From: Allofranklinella schreckenbergeri
Lineage (GTDB): Bacteria; Pseudomonadota; Gammaproteobacteria; Burkholderiales; Burkholderiaceae_C
Direction of reading: 5' to 3'
Length of the DNA stretch: 64,000 nucleotides
NCBI RefSeq assembly: GCF_003703475.1
Contig: NZ_RDQM01000010.1
Location: 1-64,000, forward strand
In this document: in pieces, positions 17,353 through 24,731 of the stretch
How positions within the stretch are numbered: position 1 is the first letter of the stretch
How the letters are laid out: each line of letters begins with the position of its first letter
Position numbers and translations under genes: made by a program
Notes under the pieces: generated by a model
What the model saw: the letters and a program-made list of their open reading frames with translations, nothing else
Told to the model about the DNA's origin: nothing
The model's database searches: none

Positions 17353-18543
17353 TCACTGCGAAACGAACTGCGACACATGGCCCTCGCTCAGCCACATCAG
17401 CACGCCCAGCGCCACCAGCGCGGCCAGCACCGCCAGCGCAATCTTCACCCAGCTATAAGGCCGCTGGCCCGCCAGTTGGCCGGTGTAGCCGTTGGCGACG
17501 ATTTGGTACGTCTTGCGCCCGTAGGTGTAGTGAATCAGCCAGACCGGCGCCAGCACATGCTTGAAGGTGCGGCCCTCGTACTGCGCCTGCACGTACAGAT
17601 TGCGGTAGGTGTCGCCCGGCACCTGGGCGGCGCACAGGCTTTCGAGCTTGGCCTGCATTTGCGCCTGGCCCAGTTGCGCCGCGCGGCGCAGATCGACCTG
17701 GTAGCGCTCCACCGTCCAGCCGCGCACGTACTCGGGCGCGTAGGGCACCAGATCGCTGGTGGTGGGAAACGGCTCAACCTGGCGCAGCAGCTCGGGCTGG
17801 ATGCCCACTGTGCCTGGCACCAGCTCATCGTCGAAAAAATGGCTGAGCTGGCCCGCCGCCGGTTGCCAGCGTACGTGGCGCACCTGGCGCGTTTGCATCT
17901 GGCCGTTGCTGTCGCGGTAAGTCTCGGTGGTGTAGTAGTAATAGCCCGCCTCGGCGCGCCAGTGGGCGCTGGCATGGGCGTCGAACGTCCAATACGGAAG
18001 GTAAATGCCTTTGAGCGTGTCCGTCAGCGCCGCGCGCCGCAGCCGGTTGGGGGCAAACCAGCGCGAGCCATACCACTGGCGCACGCGTTCGCGCATCTGC
18101 GCATCGCTGATTTTGAACGGCAGGATGCTTTGCGGCGTGATGGCATCGCGCATCTGCTCATGCGCCACGATGGCGGGCGAGCCGCAAAAATCGCAGCGCT
18201 GCGCCACCTTGCCATCAACAAACACCGAAATGGCATGGCAGCTTTGGCATTGGACCTCGCGGCGCTGCGCGCTCCAGCCGCGCGTGGCCGCCGGATCGTT
18301 CAACGCCGCCACCAGATCTTGCTCGGCCACGGCGCTGCCATCGCCCGCGCCCGGCGCGGAGGGCCGCCACGCCGCATGCGTGCCGCAGTACGGGCACACC
18401 AGGGCCTGCTTGGCCGCATGCCACTCCATATCGCCGCCGCATTCGGGGCAGGGGTGCTTGCCAATGGCCGTCGTGCGTGCGCCAGCATCCGCCGCAGGGG
18501 CTGCGGGCGCAGGAGCAGGGGAGGGGGAAGGGGTAAAGCTCAC
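17353..18543 (-). CDS. Zinc-ribbon membrane protein of unknown function
   Basis: 396 aa. After a Pro/Ala-rich start there are three cysteine pairs: CPECGG, CPYCGTH (about residues 32-60) and CQSC, CDFCGS (about 98-118), arranged as two zinc ribbons like those of TFIIB or eukaryotic-type transcription factors. A soluble domain follows with an aromatic stretch (YLPYWTFDAHASAHW, YYYYTTETYRD), and one C-terminal membrane helix (WVKIALAVLAALVALGVLMW). Proteins of this layout are often annotated as TFIIB-type zinc ribbon or, wrongly, as PriA-like. The role is unknown. Transcribed alone. Confidence 0.7.
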   Translation of the reverse strand: MSFTPSPSPAPAPAAPAADAGARTTAIGKHPCPECGGDMEWHAAKQALVCPYCGTHAAWRPSAPGAGDGSAVAEQDLVAALNDPAATRGWSAQRREVQCQSCHAISVFVDGKVAQRCDFCGSPAIVAHEQMRDAITPQSILPFKISDAQMRERVRQWYGSRWFAPNRLRRAALTDTLKGIYLPYWTFDAHASAHWRAEAGYYYYTTETYRDSNGQMQTRQVRHVRWQPAAGQLSHFFDDELVPGTVGIQPELLRQVEPFPTTSDLVPYAPEYVRGWTVERYQVDLRRAAQLGQAQMQAKLESLCAAQVPGDTYRNLYVQAQYEGRTFKHVLAPVWLIHYTYGRKTYQIVANGYTGQLAGQRPYSWVKIALAVLAALVALGVLMWLSEGHVSQFVSQ

Positions 18544-18579
18544 GGTGCGGGGGAAAGATCAAACCAAGGGTGGACGATC

Positions 18580-18594
18580 CTAGAGCATGTGATG
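18580..18594. repeat. Short IS5-type end remnant upstream of the zinc-ribbon gene
   Basis: CTAG followed by AGCATGTGATG, similar to the element ends at 12117 and 42942. On the minus strand it reads GCTCTAGGATCG, 37 bases before the zinc-ribbon ATG, so it might act as a -10 (TAGGAT). Confidence 0.35.
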
Positions 18595-18671
18595 GCCCTT
18601 GCGCGAAAGTTGACAAGCCCTGGCCCGCGCAGCGCAACCCTGCATGAAGAAAGGTTAATGCGACTTAGAAG

Positions 18672-18690
18672 AATAAGAAAAATTCGTATT
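18672..18690. promoter_or_regulatory. Fur-box-like site before bfd
   Basis: AATAAGAAAAATTCGTATT fits the palindromic Fur consensus of the AATAAGAA-N-ATTCTTATT kind with few mismatches. A TATAAT follows directly at 18691-18696. Iron-Fur repression of bfd is expected from the family and fits the tonB system downstream. Confidence 0.65.
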
Positions 18691-18734
18691 TATAATCGCG
18701 CGCCATATCAACCAGCCAGCCTAGAGGCCAAGCC

Positions 18735-18959
18735 ATGATCGTCTGTGTCTGCCGCCGAGTTTCCGATCGTGAGATTGCGCGTCATGCACACGCGGGCATG
18801 AACTTTGATGAAATCCAGTTCGAGCTGGGCGTTGCTACCCAATGTGGGCGCTGCGAATGCACCGCGCGCGACTTGGTGCAACAGTGCCACGCCAGCCAGC
18901 CCGTGGCGTTGATCGACAACGCCGCCGACTGGAGTCCATCGGCAACGGCCAGGGTGTGA
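18735..18959 (+). CDS. bfd: Bacterioferritin-associated ferredoxin
   Basis: 74 aa. [2Fe-2S] protein that reduces the iron core of bacterioferritin to release Fe2+. Cysteines at 4, 6, 37 and 40 (MIVCVCRRV and TQCGRC) are the cluster ligands; an extra Cys42 follows. The fold pattern VSDREIARHAHAG and FDEIQFELGVATQCGRCE is that of the BFD-like domain. It is preceded by a Fur-box-like site overlapping the promoter, so it should be induced by iron starvation. The bacterioferritin gene itself is not in the window. Upstream of tonB-exbB-exbD. Confidence 0.95.
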   Translation: MIVCVCRRVSDREIARHAHAGMNFDEIQFELGVATQCGRCECTARDLVQQCHASQPVALIDNAADWSPSATARV

Positions 18960-19043
18960 GCCGCAAGGCCGCTGCTCGGCAGCCGCGTAGCCGCCCGCCC
19001 GTCGCGCCCGGGGCCAGCCAGCCATTTGCAGAAAGCACAAGGT

Positions 19044-19118
19044 ATGGAACCCATCGTCTCGCTTGCAGCCAGTCTGGTACTCGTACTGGGGTCGGTGTGG
19101 TGGATTTTGCATAAATAG
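19044..19118 (+). CDS. Possible small membrane protein between bfd and tonB
   Basis: 24 codons from ATG: MEPIVSLAASLVLVLGSVWW followed by ILHK and TAG. The whole product is one hydrophobic helix with a short basic end. AGAAAG lies 9 bases before the ATG. Small single-helix ORFs in this position beside ton genes could be real, but there is no conserved motif to prove it. If expressed it would sit in the inner membrane near the Ton complex. Confidence 0.4.
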   Translation: MEPIVSLAASLVLVLGSVWWILHK

Positions 19119-19235
19119 AACCCTCCGGAAACGGCCTTTCTCCCATCCTCGCGCGCTTTCACTCCCTTCCCCTTTTTTGCAAATCGCGCCAGCCTGCGTC
19201 CCGTGGGCTGGCTGGGTTTGTTCGCTTCATGATTC

Positions 19236-20012
19236 ATGAGCAGTTACACCCTTGAGCCTCCATCCTCCCTGGGCAGCAGCAGCTTGGCTGTGGGCGCGGC
19301 CTTGCTGCTGCATGTGGCTGCCCTGTGGGGCATCCAGCAAGCAGCGCAGCGCGCGCCGCAAAAAGAAGAAGTGGTCGAGCCTGCGGCCATTTTGGTGCAG
19401 TTGGTAGCCGCGCCTGCCCCCGAGCCGATGGCCCCGCCCCCGGCACCAGAGCCACCGCCGCCCGAACCGCCACCGCCCCAGCCACCGCCGCCCGCGCCCA
19501 AACCGCCGCCGCCCAAGCCACCGCCGCCCAAACCCAAGCCCAAGCCCAAGCCAGCGGTCAAGCCCGTCGTCAAACCCACGCCGACGCCCGCGCCCGAGCG
19601 TGCGCCGTTGGTGGAGGCCGACCCTGAGCCGGCACCGCCGCCGCCTGCTCCCCCGGCCCCGCCTGCGCCGCCCGCCGCGCCCGTGGCCGCCCCCGCAGGC
19701 CCGCCAGCGGGGGCGCCTGTAGAGGTGCGTGCTGTGTCGCACAACATCGCTGCCGTCAGTAACGCGGGCATCACCTACCCCGCGCAAAGCCTGCGCCTGC
19801 GCGAAGAGGGCATCGTGCGCGTGCGCGTGCTCATTGGCGCCAATGGCCGCGCCAAAGAGGCCACCATCGCCCAATCCAGCGGCTCCAGCCGCCTGGACAA
19901 CGCCGCCATCGAGGGCATTTTGCGCAACGGCCGCTTCATGCCCACCAAGCGCAACGGCCAGCCGGTGGACGATTGGTACATCCTGCCCGTGAACTTCAAA
20001 CTGCCCCGCTAA
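19236..20012 (+). CDS. tonB: Energy transducer TonB
   Basis: 258 aa. An N-terminal membrane anchor (about residues 17-37, AVGAALLLHVAALWG) is followed by a very long periplasmic proline-rich arm built from PPPPxP and KPKPKP units (about 60-165). The C-terminal TonB domain runs from AGITYPAQSLRLREEG to the end, with VRVLIGANGRAKEATIAQSS and the closing WYILPVNFKL. TonB transmits the proton motive force to outer-membrane receptors such as the one at 34192. First gene of tonB-exbB-exbD. Confidence 0.95.
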   Translation: MSSYTLEPPSSLGSSSLAVGAALLLHVAALWGIQQAAQRAPQKEEVVEPAAILVQLVAAPAPEPMAPPPAPEPPPPEPPPPQPPPPAPKPPPPKPPPPKPKPKPKPAVKPVVKPTPTPAPERAPLVEADPEPAPPPPAPPAPPAPPAAPVAAPAGPPAGAPVEVRAVSHNIAAVSNAGITYPAQSLRLREEGIVRVRVLIGANGRAKEATIAQSSGSSRLDNAAIEGILRNGRFMPTKRNGQPVDDWYILPVNFKLPR

Positions 20013-20051
20013 TTCCTTTTTTTCATTTCGCCCCTAGGAGCTTTACTCACC

Positions 20052-20762
20052 ATGCACTCCGGTTTCAATCTGATGCACGCCTGGCAACAGGCCGATAGCG
20101 TAGGCCGCAGCGTTGCGGTCATCTTGCTGCTGATGTCCGTCGCCACCTGGATCGTCATCCTGATCAAAGGCCTGAGCCTGATGCGCTACAAAGGCATGGT
20201 CAAAGCCAGCAAGGACTTTTGGCACTCCGAAGACTTGGCCGCAGGCATCCAGCGCCTGGGCAACCGCGCCGACAACCCCTTTTTGCGCCTGACGCTGGAC
20301 GGGCGCGACGCCGTCAACCACCACCGCCAGACGCAGGCGCACCTGCACGACACGCTGGATATCAGCGACTGGATCACCCGCAACCTGCGCTACACCATTG
20401 AGGGCTTTACCGCGCGGCTGCAATCGGGCCTGTCCATCCTGGCTACCGTCGGCTCCATCGCGCCCTTCGTGGGCCTGTTTGGCACCGTCTGGGGCATCAT
20501 CAACGCGCTGATGGCCATCAGCGCCGAAGGCCAGGCCACCATGGCCACCGTGGCCGGCCCCATTGGCGAAGCGCTGGTGATGACTGCCGCTGGCCTGGCC
20601 GTGGCCATCCCCGCCGTCATTGGTTACAACGCGCTGGTGCGCGGCAATAAATCACTGCTGCTGCAAGTGAGCGCCTTTGCCCACGACCTGCACGCCTACT
20701 ACGTCACCGGCGCGCGCGTGGCGCACGGCGAAGGCAAAGTGCTGCAATTGAAAAGGGGTTGA
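20052..20762 (+). CDS. exbB: Biopolymer transport protein ExbB
   Basis: 236 aa MotA/TolQ/ExbB proton-channel protein. Three membrane helices: about residues 18-40 (SVAVILLLMSVATWIVILIK), about 130-155 (LSILATVGSIAPFVGLFGTV) and about 170-195 (IGEALVMTAAGLAVAIPAVI). The family signature GLFGTVWGIINALMAI is intact. It forms the inner-membrane motor of the Ton system with ExbD. TAGGAG lies 14 bases before the ATG, and its stop lies 5 bases before the exbD ATG. Confidence 0.96.
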   Translation: MHSGFNLMHAWQQADSVGRSVAVILLLMSVATWIVILIKGLSLMRYKGMVKASKDFWHSEDLAAGIQRLGNRADNPFLRLTLDGRDAVNHHRQTQAHLHDTLDISDWITRNLRYTIEGFTARLQSGLSILATVGSIAPFVGLFGTVWGIINALMAISAEGQATMATVAGPIGEALVMTAAGLAVAIPAVIGYNALVRGNKSLLLQVSAFAHDLHAYYVTGARVAHGEGKVLQLKRG

Positions 20763-20767
20763 GCGCC

Positions 20768-21241
20768 ATGGCCTTTTCCAACCTGGAGGACAGCGCTGGC
20801 GACGTGATGAGCGAGATCAACATGGTGCCGCTGATCGACATCATGCTGGTGCTGCTGATCATCTTCATCATCACCGTGCCTGCCATCAACGAAACCATCA
20901 AGGTCAACCTGCCCGAGGCCGCCTCGCAAGAAAAAGAGGAGGAGCCCGACAAGCCGGTGAACCTGAGCATCGACCTGCAAGGCGTGTTCTACATCGACAA
21001 AACCCCGCTGACGGACGACCAGCTCAAAGCCCGCCTGGCCGAAGAAGCCAAGAAAGAGCCAGCCCCTGCGCTCTATATCAACGGCGACAAGGACGTGAAC
21101 TACGGCCGCATCATCAACGCCATGGACTTGGCGCGCCAAGCCGGGCTGAGCAAAATCGGCTTCGTGACCGACCCCAATGGCGAAGCAGGCACCGTCAACC
21201 CCAGTGAGGACAAGCCCGCCGGGGCTGCGGCAGGCGGCTGA
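20768..21241 (+). CDS. exbD: Biopolymer transport protein ExbD
   Basis: 157 aa from the ATG at 20768, with AAGGGG about 9 bases upstream; a TTG at 20759 is in frame but less likely. MSEINMVPLIDIMLVLLIIF contains the essential membrane aspartate (PLID). The periplasmic domain (SIDLQGVFYIDKTPLTDDQL) and the end GLSKIGFVTDP are typical. The last 25 residues are an acidic/alanine tail. Works with ExbB and TonB. Repeat copy 5 follows the stop. Confidence 0.96.
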   Translation: MAFSNLEDSAGDVMSEINMVPLIDIMLVLLIIFIITVPAINETIKVNLPEAASQEKEEEPDKPVNLSIDLQGVFYIDKTPLTDDQLKARLAEEAKKEPAPALYINGDKDVNYGRIINAMDLARQAGLSKIGFVTDPNGEAGTVNPSEDKPAGAAAGG

Positions 21242-21255
21242 GGGTTTTGCTGAAA

Positions 21256-21333
21256 ATACATATCAAAAGAAAACAAGAACATTGCATATCATGCCTAAAA
21301 AAGGCTATTTATTTTCCTTTTGATTGATAAAAA
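21256..21333 (+). repeat. AT-rich intergenic repeat (family 1), copy 5
   Basis: Arms ATACATATCAAAAGAAAA and TTTTCCTTTTGATTGATAA. Core ATCATGCCTAAAAAAGGC in plus orientation. It lies between the convergent exbD and ModA-like genes. Confidence 0.8.
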
Positions 21334-21460
21334 ATGGGGCTTTAGCCCCGTTTTGTCGTATTGGCGTCTGGCCCTTTGCCCATTTGCGCATTTGCGCATC
21401 GGGCCGTTGGGCAAGGCCGTGCGTCGCTACCTGTTCCCACAGCGACAGCCCGCGCCGTAT

Positions 21461-22195
21461 TCACGGCGCAGGCGCCATCCCCTCGCGCTGCTTGAGCGCC
21501 GCCGTTTGCGGCCCCGCCATGAACGCCAGTAGCTGCTCGGCCTGCTCGGTCTGGGTGCAGGCTTGGCCAATCGCGCCGGAAAACACCGTGCGAATCGCCA
21601 CGCTCTCGGGCAACAGCCCCAGCAGCGTGATGCCGGGCACATGGATCAGCTCGCTGAGCTGCTGAAACCCCAGCGCCACCTTCCCCTGGGCCACCAGCTC
21701 GCCCACCGGCACGCCCGGCGGGGCCTGCACCGTTTTGGCCGCCACGGCCTCGCTCACCCCCCAATGCGCAAACAGCGCCTGCAAAGCCACGCCGCTGGGG
21801 CCGGTGGAATAGCCGATGGAGGGCGCGGCCGCAATCGCCTGGCGCAAGCGCTGCTCGTCGCCTATCTCCACCGCCGCAGCGCCCTGGGGCACGGCAGCGG
21901 CCACCAGCGAAAGCGCCAGCGCCCGCTGGCTGCCCGGGCGCAAGCAGCCGCTTTGGCCGAGCTTGGTCAGCGCATCGTCGGCCAGAAAAACCAGGTCAAA
22001 AGCCTCGCCCGCCTGCACGCGCCGGGCGGCATCGACGCCGCCGACCGATTCGATCTGCACCGGCGTGCCGCCCTGGGCGTGCCAAAGCGCCAGCATTTCG
22101 CCCAGCAGGCGTTTGGTGGCCATGGAGGAAATGCCGCGCAGGGGCGCTGGCGCGGCGGCGCTGGCAGAGGAAGTGGCTGAGAGGGCAGCGTGCAT
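21461..22195 (-). CDS. ModA-like substrate-binding domain protein, apparently without signal peptide
   Basis: 244 aa from the ATG at 22195. The domain starts at LRGISSMATKRLLGEMLALW, with ESVGGVDAARRVQAGEAFDL and later TVFSGAIGQACTQTEQAEQL, matching the molybdate-binding (ModA-like, type 2 periplasmic) fold. The first 20 residues are Ala/Ser-rich without positive charges, so no convincing signal peptide is seen. Genes like this accompany aromatic acid catabolism in Burkholderiales; the substrate is unknown. It sits 17 bases downstream of the vanillin dehydrogenase and is probably cotranscribed with it. Confidence 0.75.
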   Translation of the reverse strand: MHAALSATSSASAAAPAPLRGISSMATKRLLGEMLALWHAQGGTPVQIESVGGVDAARRVQAGEAFDLVFLADDALTKLGQSGCLRPGSQRALALSLVAAAVPQGAAAVEIGDEQRLRQAIAAAPSIGYSTGPSGVALQALFAHWGVSEAVAAKTVQAPPGVPVGELVAQGKVALGFQQLSELIHVPGITLLGLLPESVAIRTVFSGAIGQACTQTEQAEQLLAFMAGPQTAALKQREGMAPAP

Positions 22196-22212
22196 GCGGA
22201 TCAAAATGGGGC

Positions 22213-23670
22213 TTAAAAGGGATAGTGGCGCGGCGAGGTCTGCATCGTGACCCAGCGCAGCTCGGTAAAGGCTTCGATGCCTGCGCGGCCGCCAAAGCGG
22301 CCAAAGCCCGATTCTTTCACGCCGCCAAAGGGCATTTGTGCCTCGTCGTGCACAGTGGGGCCGTTGATGTGGCAAATGCCCGATTCGATGCGGCTTGCCA
22401 CAGCCCAGGCTTTGCCCAAATCGCGGCTGAACACGGCGGACGAGAGGCCGTAGGCGTTGTCGTTGGCGCAGGCAATGGCCGCTTCGGTGTCTTTGACGCG
22501 CACGATGGGCTTGACCGGGCCGAAGGACTCTTCGCGGTAAATCGCCATTTCGGCGGTGACGTGATCCAGCACCGTGGCGGGCATCAGGGTGGAGTCGGCC
22601 TTGCCACCGCACAGCAGCTTGGCGCCTTTGGCCAGCGCATCGTCGATCAGGCGGTTGCAGCGCTCGACGGTGCTCATATCCACCACCGAGCCGAGCACGG
22701 CAGGCCCTTGGCGCGGATCGGCCAGCGGCAGGGCCTGGGCGCGTGCGGCGAATTTCTGCGCAAACGCATCGGCAATCTTCTCATCCACCACGATGCGCTC
22801 GGTGGACATGCAAATCTGCCCCGAGTTGGCAAAGGCGCCGAAGATGGCCGCATCCACAGCGGCGTCCACATCGGCATCGTCGAGCACCAGCAGCGGCGCT
22901 TTGCCGCCCAGCTCCAGCACGCTGGGCTTGAGGTATTGCGCGCACAGGCTGGCGATGACCTTGCCCACGCGCGTGGAGCCGGTGAAGTTGACGCGGCGCA
23001 CAGCGGGGTGGGCAATCATGGCCTCGACCACCGTGGGCGCGTCTTCAGGGCGGTTGGTAACGAAATTGACCACGCCCGGCGGCAGGCCCGCTTCGGCCAG
23101 GCAATCGACGATCAGGCCATGCGTGCGCGGGCACAGTTCCGAGCCTTTGAGCACCACGGTGTTGCCGCAAGCCAGCGGCACGGCGATGGCGCGCACGCCC
23201 AGGATGACCGGGGCATTCCACGGCGCCATGCCCAGCACCACGCCAGCGGGCTGTCGCACCGCCATCGCCAGGCTGCCGGGCACATCCGAGGGGATGAGAT
23301 CGCCGTTGATTTGCGTGGTCAGCGCCGCTGCCTCTTGCAGCATGCCAGCGGCCAAATGCACGTTAAAGCCTGCCCACAGCGCCGATGCGCCTGTCTCGGC
23401 AGCCATCGCCTGGGCAAACGCCTGCTCTTTGGACTCCAGCACCTGCGCAGCCTTGAGCAAATAAGCGCGGCGCGCACTCGGCCCCAAGGCGGCCCAGGCA
23501 GGGAAAGCCTCTTGCGCCGCAGCCACCGCCGCCACGGCGTCCGCCGCAGTCGCCGCTGGCGCCACTGTCGCCACGCTGCCATCGAGCGGATTGCGCCGCT
23601 CAAAGCTGGCGCCGCCCTGGGCCTGGCAGCGCTGGCCGCCGATCAAAAGGGAAATGGAAGAAGTCGTCAT
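22213..23670 (-). CDS. vdh: Vanillin (aromatic aldehyde) dehydrogenase
   Basis: 485 aa from the ATG at 23670. An NAD(P)-dependent aldehyde dehydrogenase: GMAPWNAPVILGVRAIAVPL, GSTRVGK in the nucleotide site, the general base Glu253 (LELGGKAP), nucleophile Cys287 (NSGQICMSTERI), and EESFGPVKPI. Similarity of the pattern to Pseudomonas vanillin and salicylaldehyde dehydrogenases, and its position divergent from a hydroxycinnamoyl-CoA hydratase-lyase, support oxidation of vanillin or 4-hydroxybenzaldehyde to the acid. The 193-base gap to that gene is the shared control region. Confidence 0.88.
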   Translation of the reverse strand: MTTSSISLLIGGQRCQAQGGASFERRNPLDGSVATVAPAATAADAVAAVAAAQEAFPAWAALGPSARRAYLLKAAQVLESKEQAFAQAMAAETGASALWAGFNVHLAAGMLQEAAALTTQINGDLIPSDVPGSLAMAVRQPAGVVLGMAPWNAPVILGVRAIAVPLACGNTVVLKGSELCPRTHGLIVDCLAEAGLPPGVVNFVTNRPEDAPTVVEAMIAHPAVRRVNFTGSTRVGKVIASLCAQYLKPSVLELGGKAPLLVLDDADVDAAVDAAIFGAFANSGQICMSTERIVVDEKIADAFAQKFAARAQALPLADPRQGPAVLGSVVDMSTVERCNRLIDDALAKGAKLLCGGKADSTLMPATVLDHVTAEMAIYREESFGPVKPIVRVKDTEAAIACANDNAYGLSSAVFSRDLGKAWAVASRIESGICHINGPTVHDEAQMPFGGVKESGFGRFGGRAGIEAFTELRWVTMQTSPRHYPF

Positions 23671-23863
23671 AGGTGGTGTGCTCCTGTGTTTCAAGAAGGT
23701 TGCGCAATAAACCCGCGATTGGATGTGCAAGCCGCGCCGAAGGCAACTAGGGGAAGTCCCAACTTGTTATGAATCAGAACCTTTAACTAAGATAAACATT
23801 TTGCGAAAGCATCAAAACCCCAAGCCCACGCTTGGCCTATCCCCCTTACCAGGAGAATCTTTC
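23671..23863. promoter_or_regulatory. Divergent control region of the hydroxycinnamate genes
   Basis: 193 bases between vdh and the hydratase-lyase. An AT-richer part (about 23764-23810, CTTGTTATGAATCAGAAC and TTAACTAAGATAAACAT) probably holds the promoters. I see no clean long palindrome that would mark a MarR/CouR operator, and no family 1 repeat. Confidence 0.4.
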
Positions 23864-24706
23864 ATGAGCACCGATCGCACTGAAGAACAAACCGTTGCCT
23901 ATACCGTTGCCGATGGCATTGCCTGGGTGCGCTTTAACCGCCCTGAGAAGCGCAATGCCATGAGTCCGGCGCTCAACCGCCAAATGATGCGGGTGCTCGA
24001 TGCGCTGGAGTTCCGTGACGACGTGGGCGTGCTGGTGCTCACCGGCGAAGGCTCGTCCTGGACGGCGGGCATGGACTTGAAGGAATACTTCCGCGAAACC
24101 GAGGCCCAAGGCCTGGCGGGCACGCGCCAGGCGCAGCGCGAGAGCTATGGCTGGTGGCGCCGCCTGCGCTGGTACCAAAAGCCCACCATTGCGATGGTCA
24201 ACGGCTGGTGCTTTGGTGGCGGTTATGGGCCGCTGTTTGCCTGCGATCTGGCCTTTGCGGCAGAGGAAGCGCGCTTTGGCTTGTCGGAGATCAACTGGGG
24301 CATCCTGCCTGGCGGCGGCGCGTCCAAAGTGGCGGTGGAGCTGCTGTCGTTTCGCCGCGCCATGTACCACGCGCTCATGGGCGAAAACATCGATGGCAAA
24401 ACGGCGGCCGAGTGGGGCTTGGTCAACGAAGCCTTGCCTGCGCAGCGCCTGCAAGAGCGCGTGACCGAAGTGGCCAAAGTGCTGCTGCAAAAAAACCCCG
24501 TGGCGCTCAAGGCCACCAAAGACGCCATCCGGCGCGTGCGCGAGATGAGCTACGACAACGCCGAGGACTTCCTGGTGCGCGCCCAAGAAGCGGCCAACAG
24601 CTTTGACAACGAGGGTCGCAAAGAGGGCATTCGCCAGTTCATCGACGAAAAAACCTACAAGCCCGGCCTGGGCGCTTACGACAAATCCAAACAAGGCCAG
24701 GCTTGA
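23864..24706 (+). CDS. Hydroxycinnamoyl-CoA hydratase-lyase (feruloyl-CoA type)
   Basis: 280 aa from the ATG at 23864, with CCAGGAGA upstream. Crotonase fold: NRPEKRNAMSPALNRQMM, the oxyanion-hole segment WTAGMDLKEYF, NGWCFGGGYGPLFACDLAF and GLSEINWGILPGG. Such enzymes hydrate feruloyl- or coumaroyl-CoA and cleave it to vanillin or 4-hydroxybenzaldehyde plus acetyl-CoA. The catalytic Glu142 (Glu143 in the Pseudomonas enzyme) is present. The position of the Pseudomonas Ser123 is glycine (GGGYGP instead of GGGFSP), and the C-terminal tyrosines near the substrate phenol appear replaced (EDFLVRAQ). This could alter substrate preference; the comparison is from memory. Confidence 0.88.
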   Translation: MSTDRTEEQTVAYTVADGIAWVRFNRPEKRNAMSPALNRQMMRVLDALEFRDDVGVLVLTGEGSSWTAGMDLKEYFRETEAQGLAGTRQAQRESYGWWRRLRWYQKPTIAMVNGWCFGGGYGPLFACDLAFAAEEARFGLSEINWGILPGGGASKVAVELLSFRRAMYHALMGENIDGKTAAEWGLVNEALPAQRLQERVTEVAKVLLQKNPVALKATKDAIRRVREMSYDNAEDFLVRAQEAANSFDNEGRKEGIRQFIDEKTYKPGLGAYDKSKQGQA

Positions 24707-24731
24707 GCGCCAACGCACCAGGAGACAGCCC

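Noticed and set aside
18613-18640. TTGACA upstream of bfd as a -35 box
   Set aside because: There is no -10 at a usable distance; the TATAAT next to the Fur-like box is 70 bases further on.
19420-19720. Dense GC-rich short repeats that might be a CRISPR or satellite
   Set aside because: They are the PPPPxP/KPKP codons of the TonB periplasmic arm, in frame throughout.
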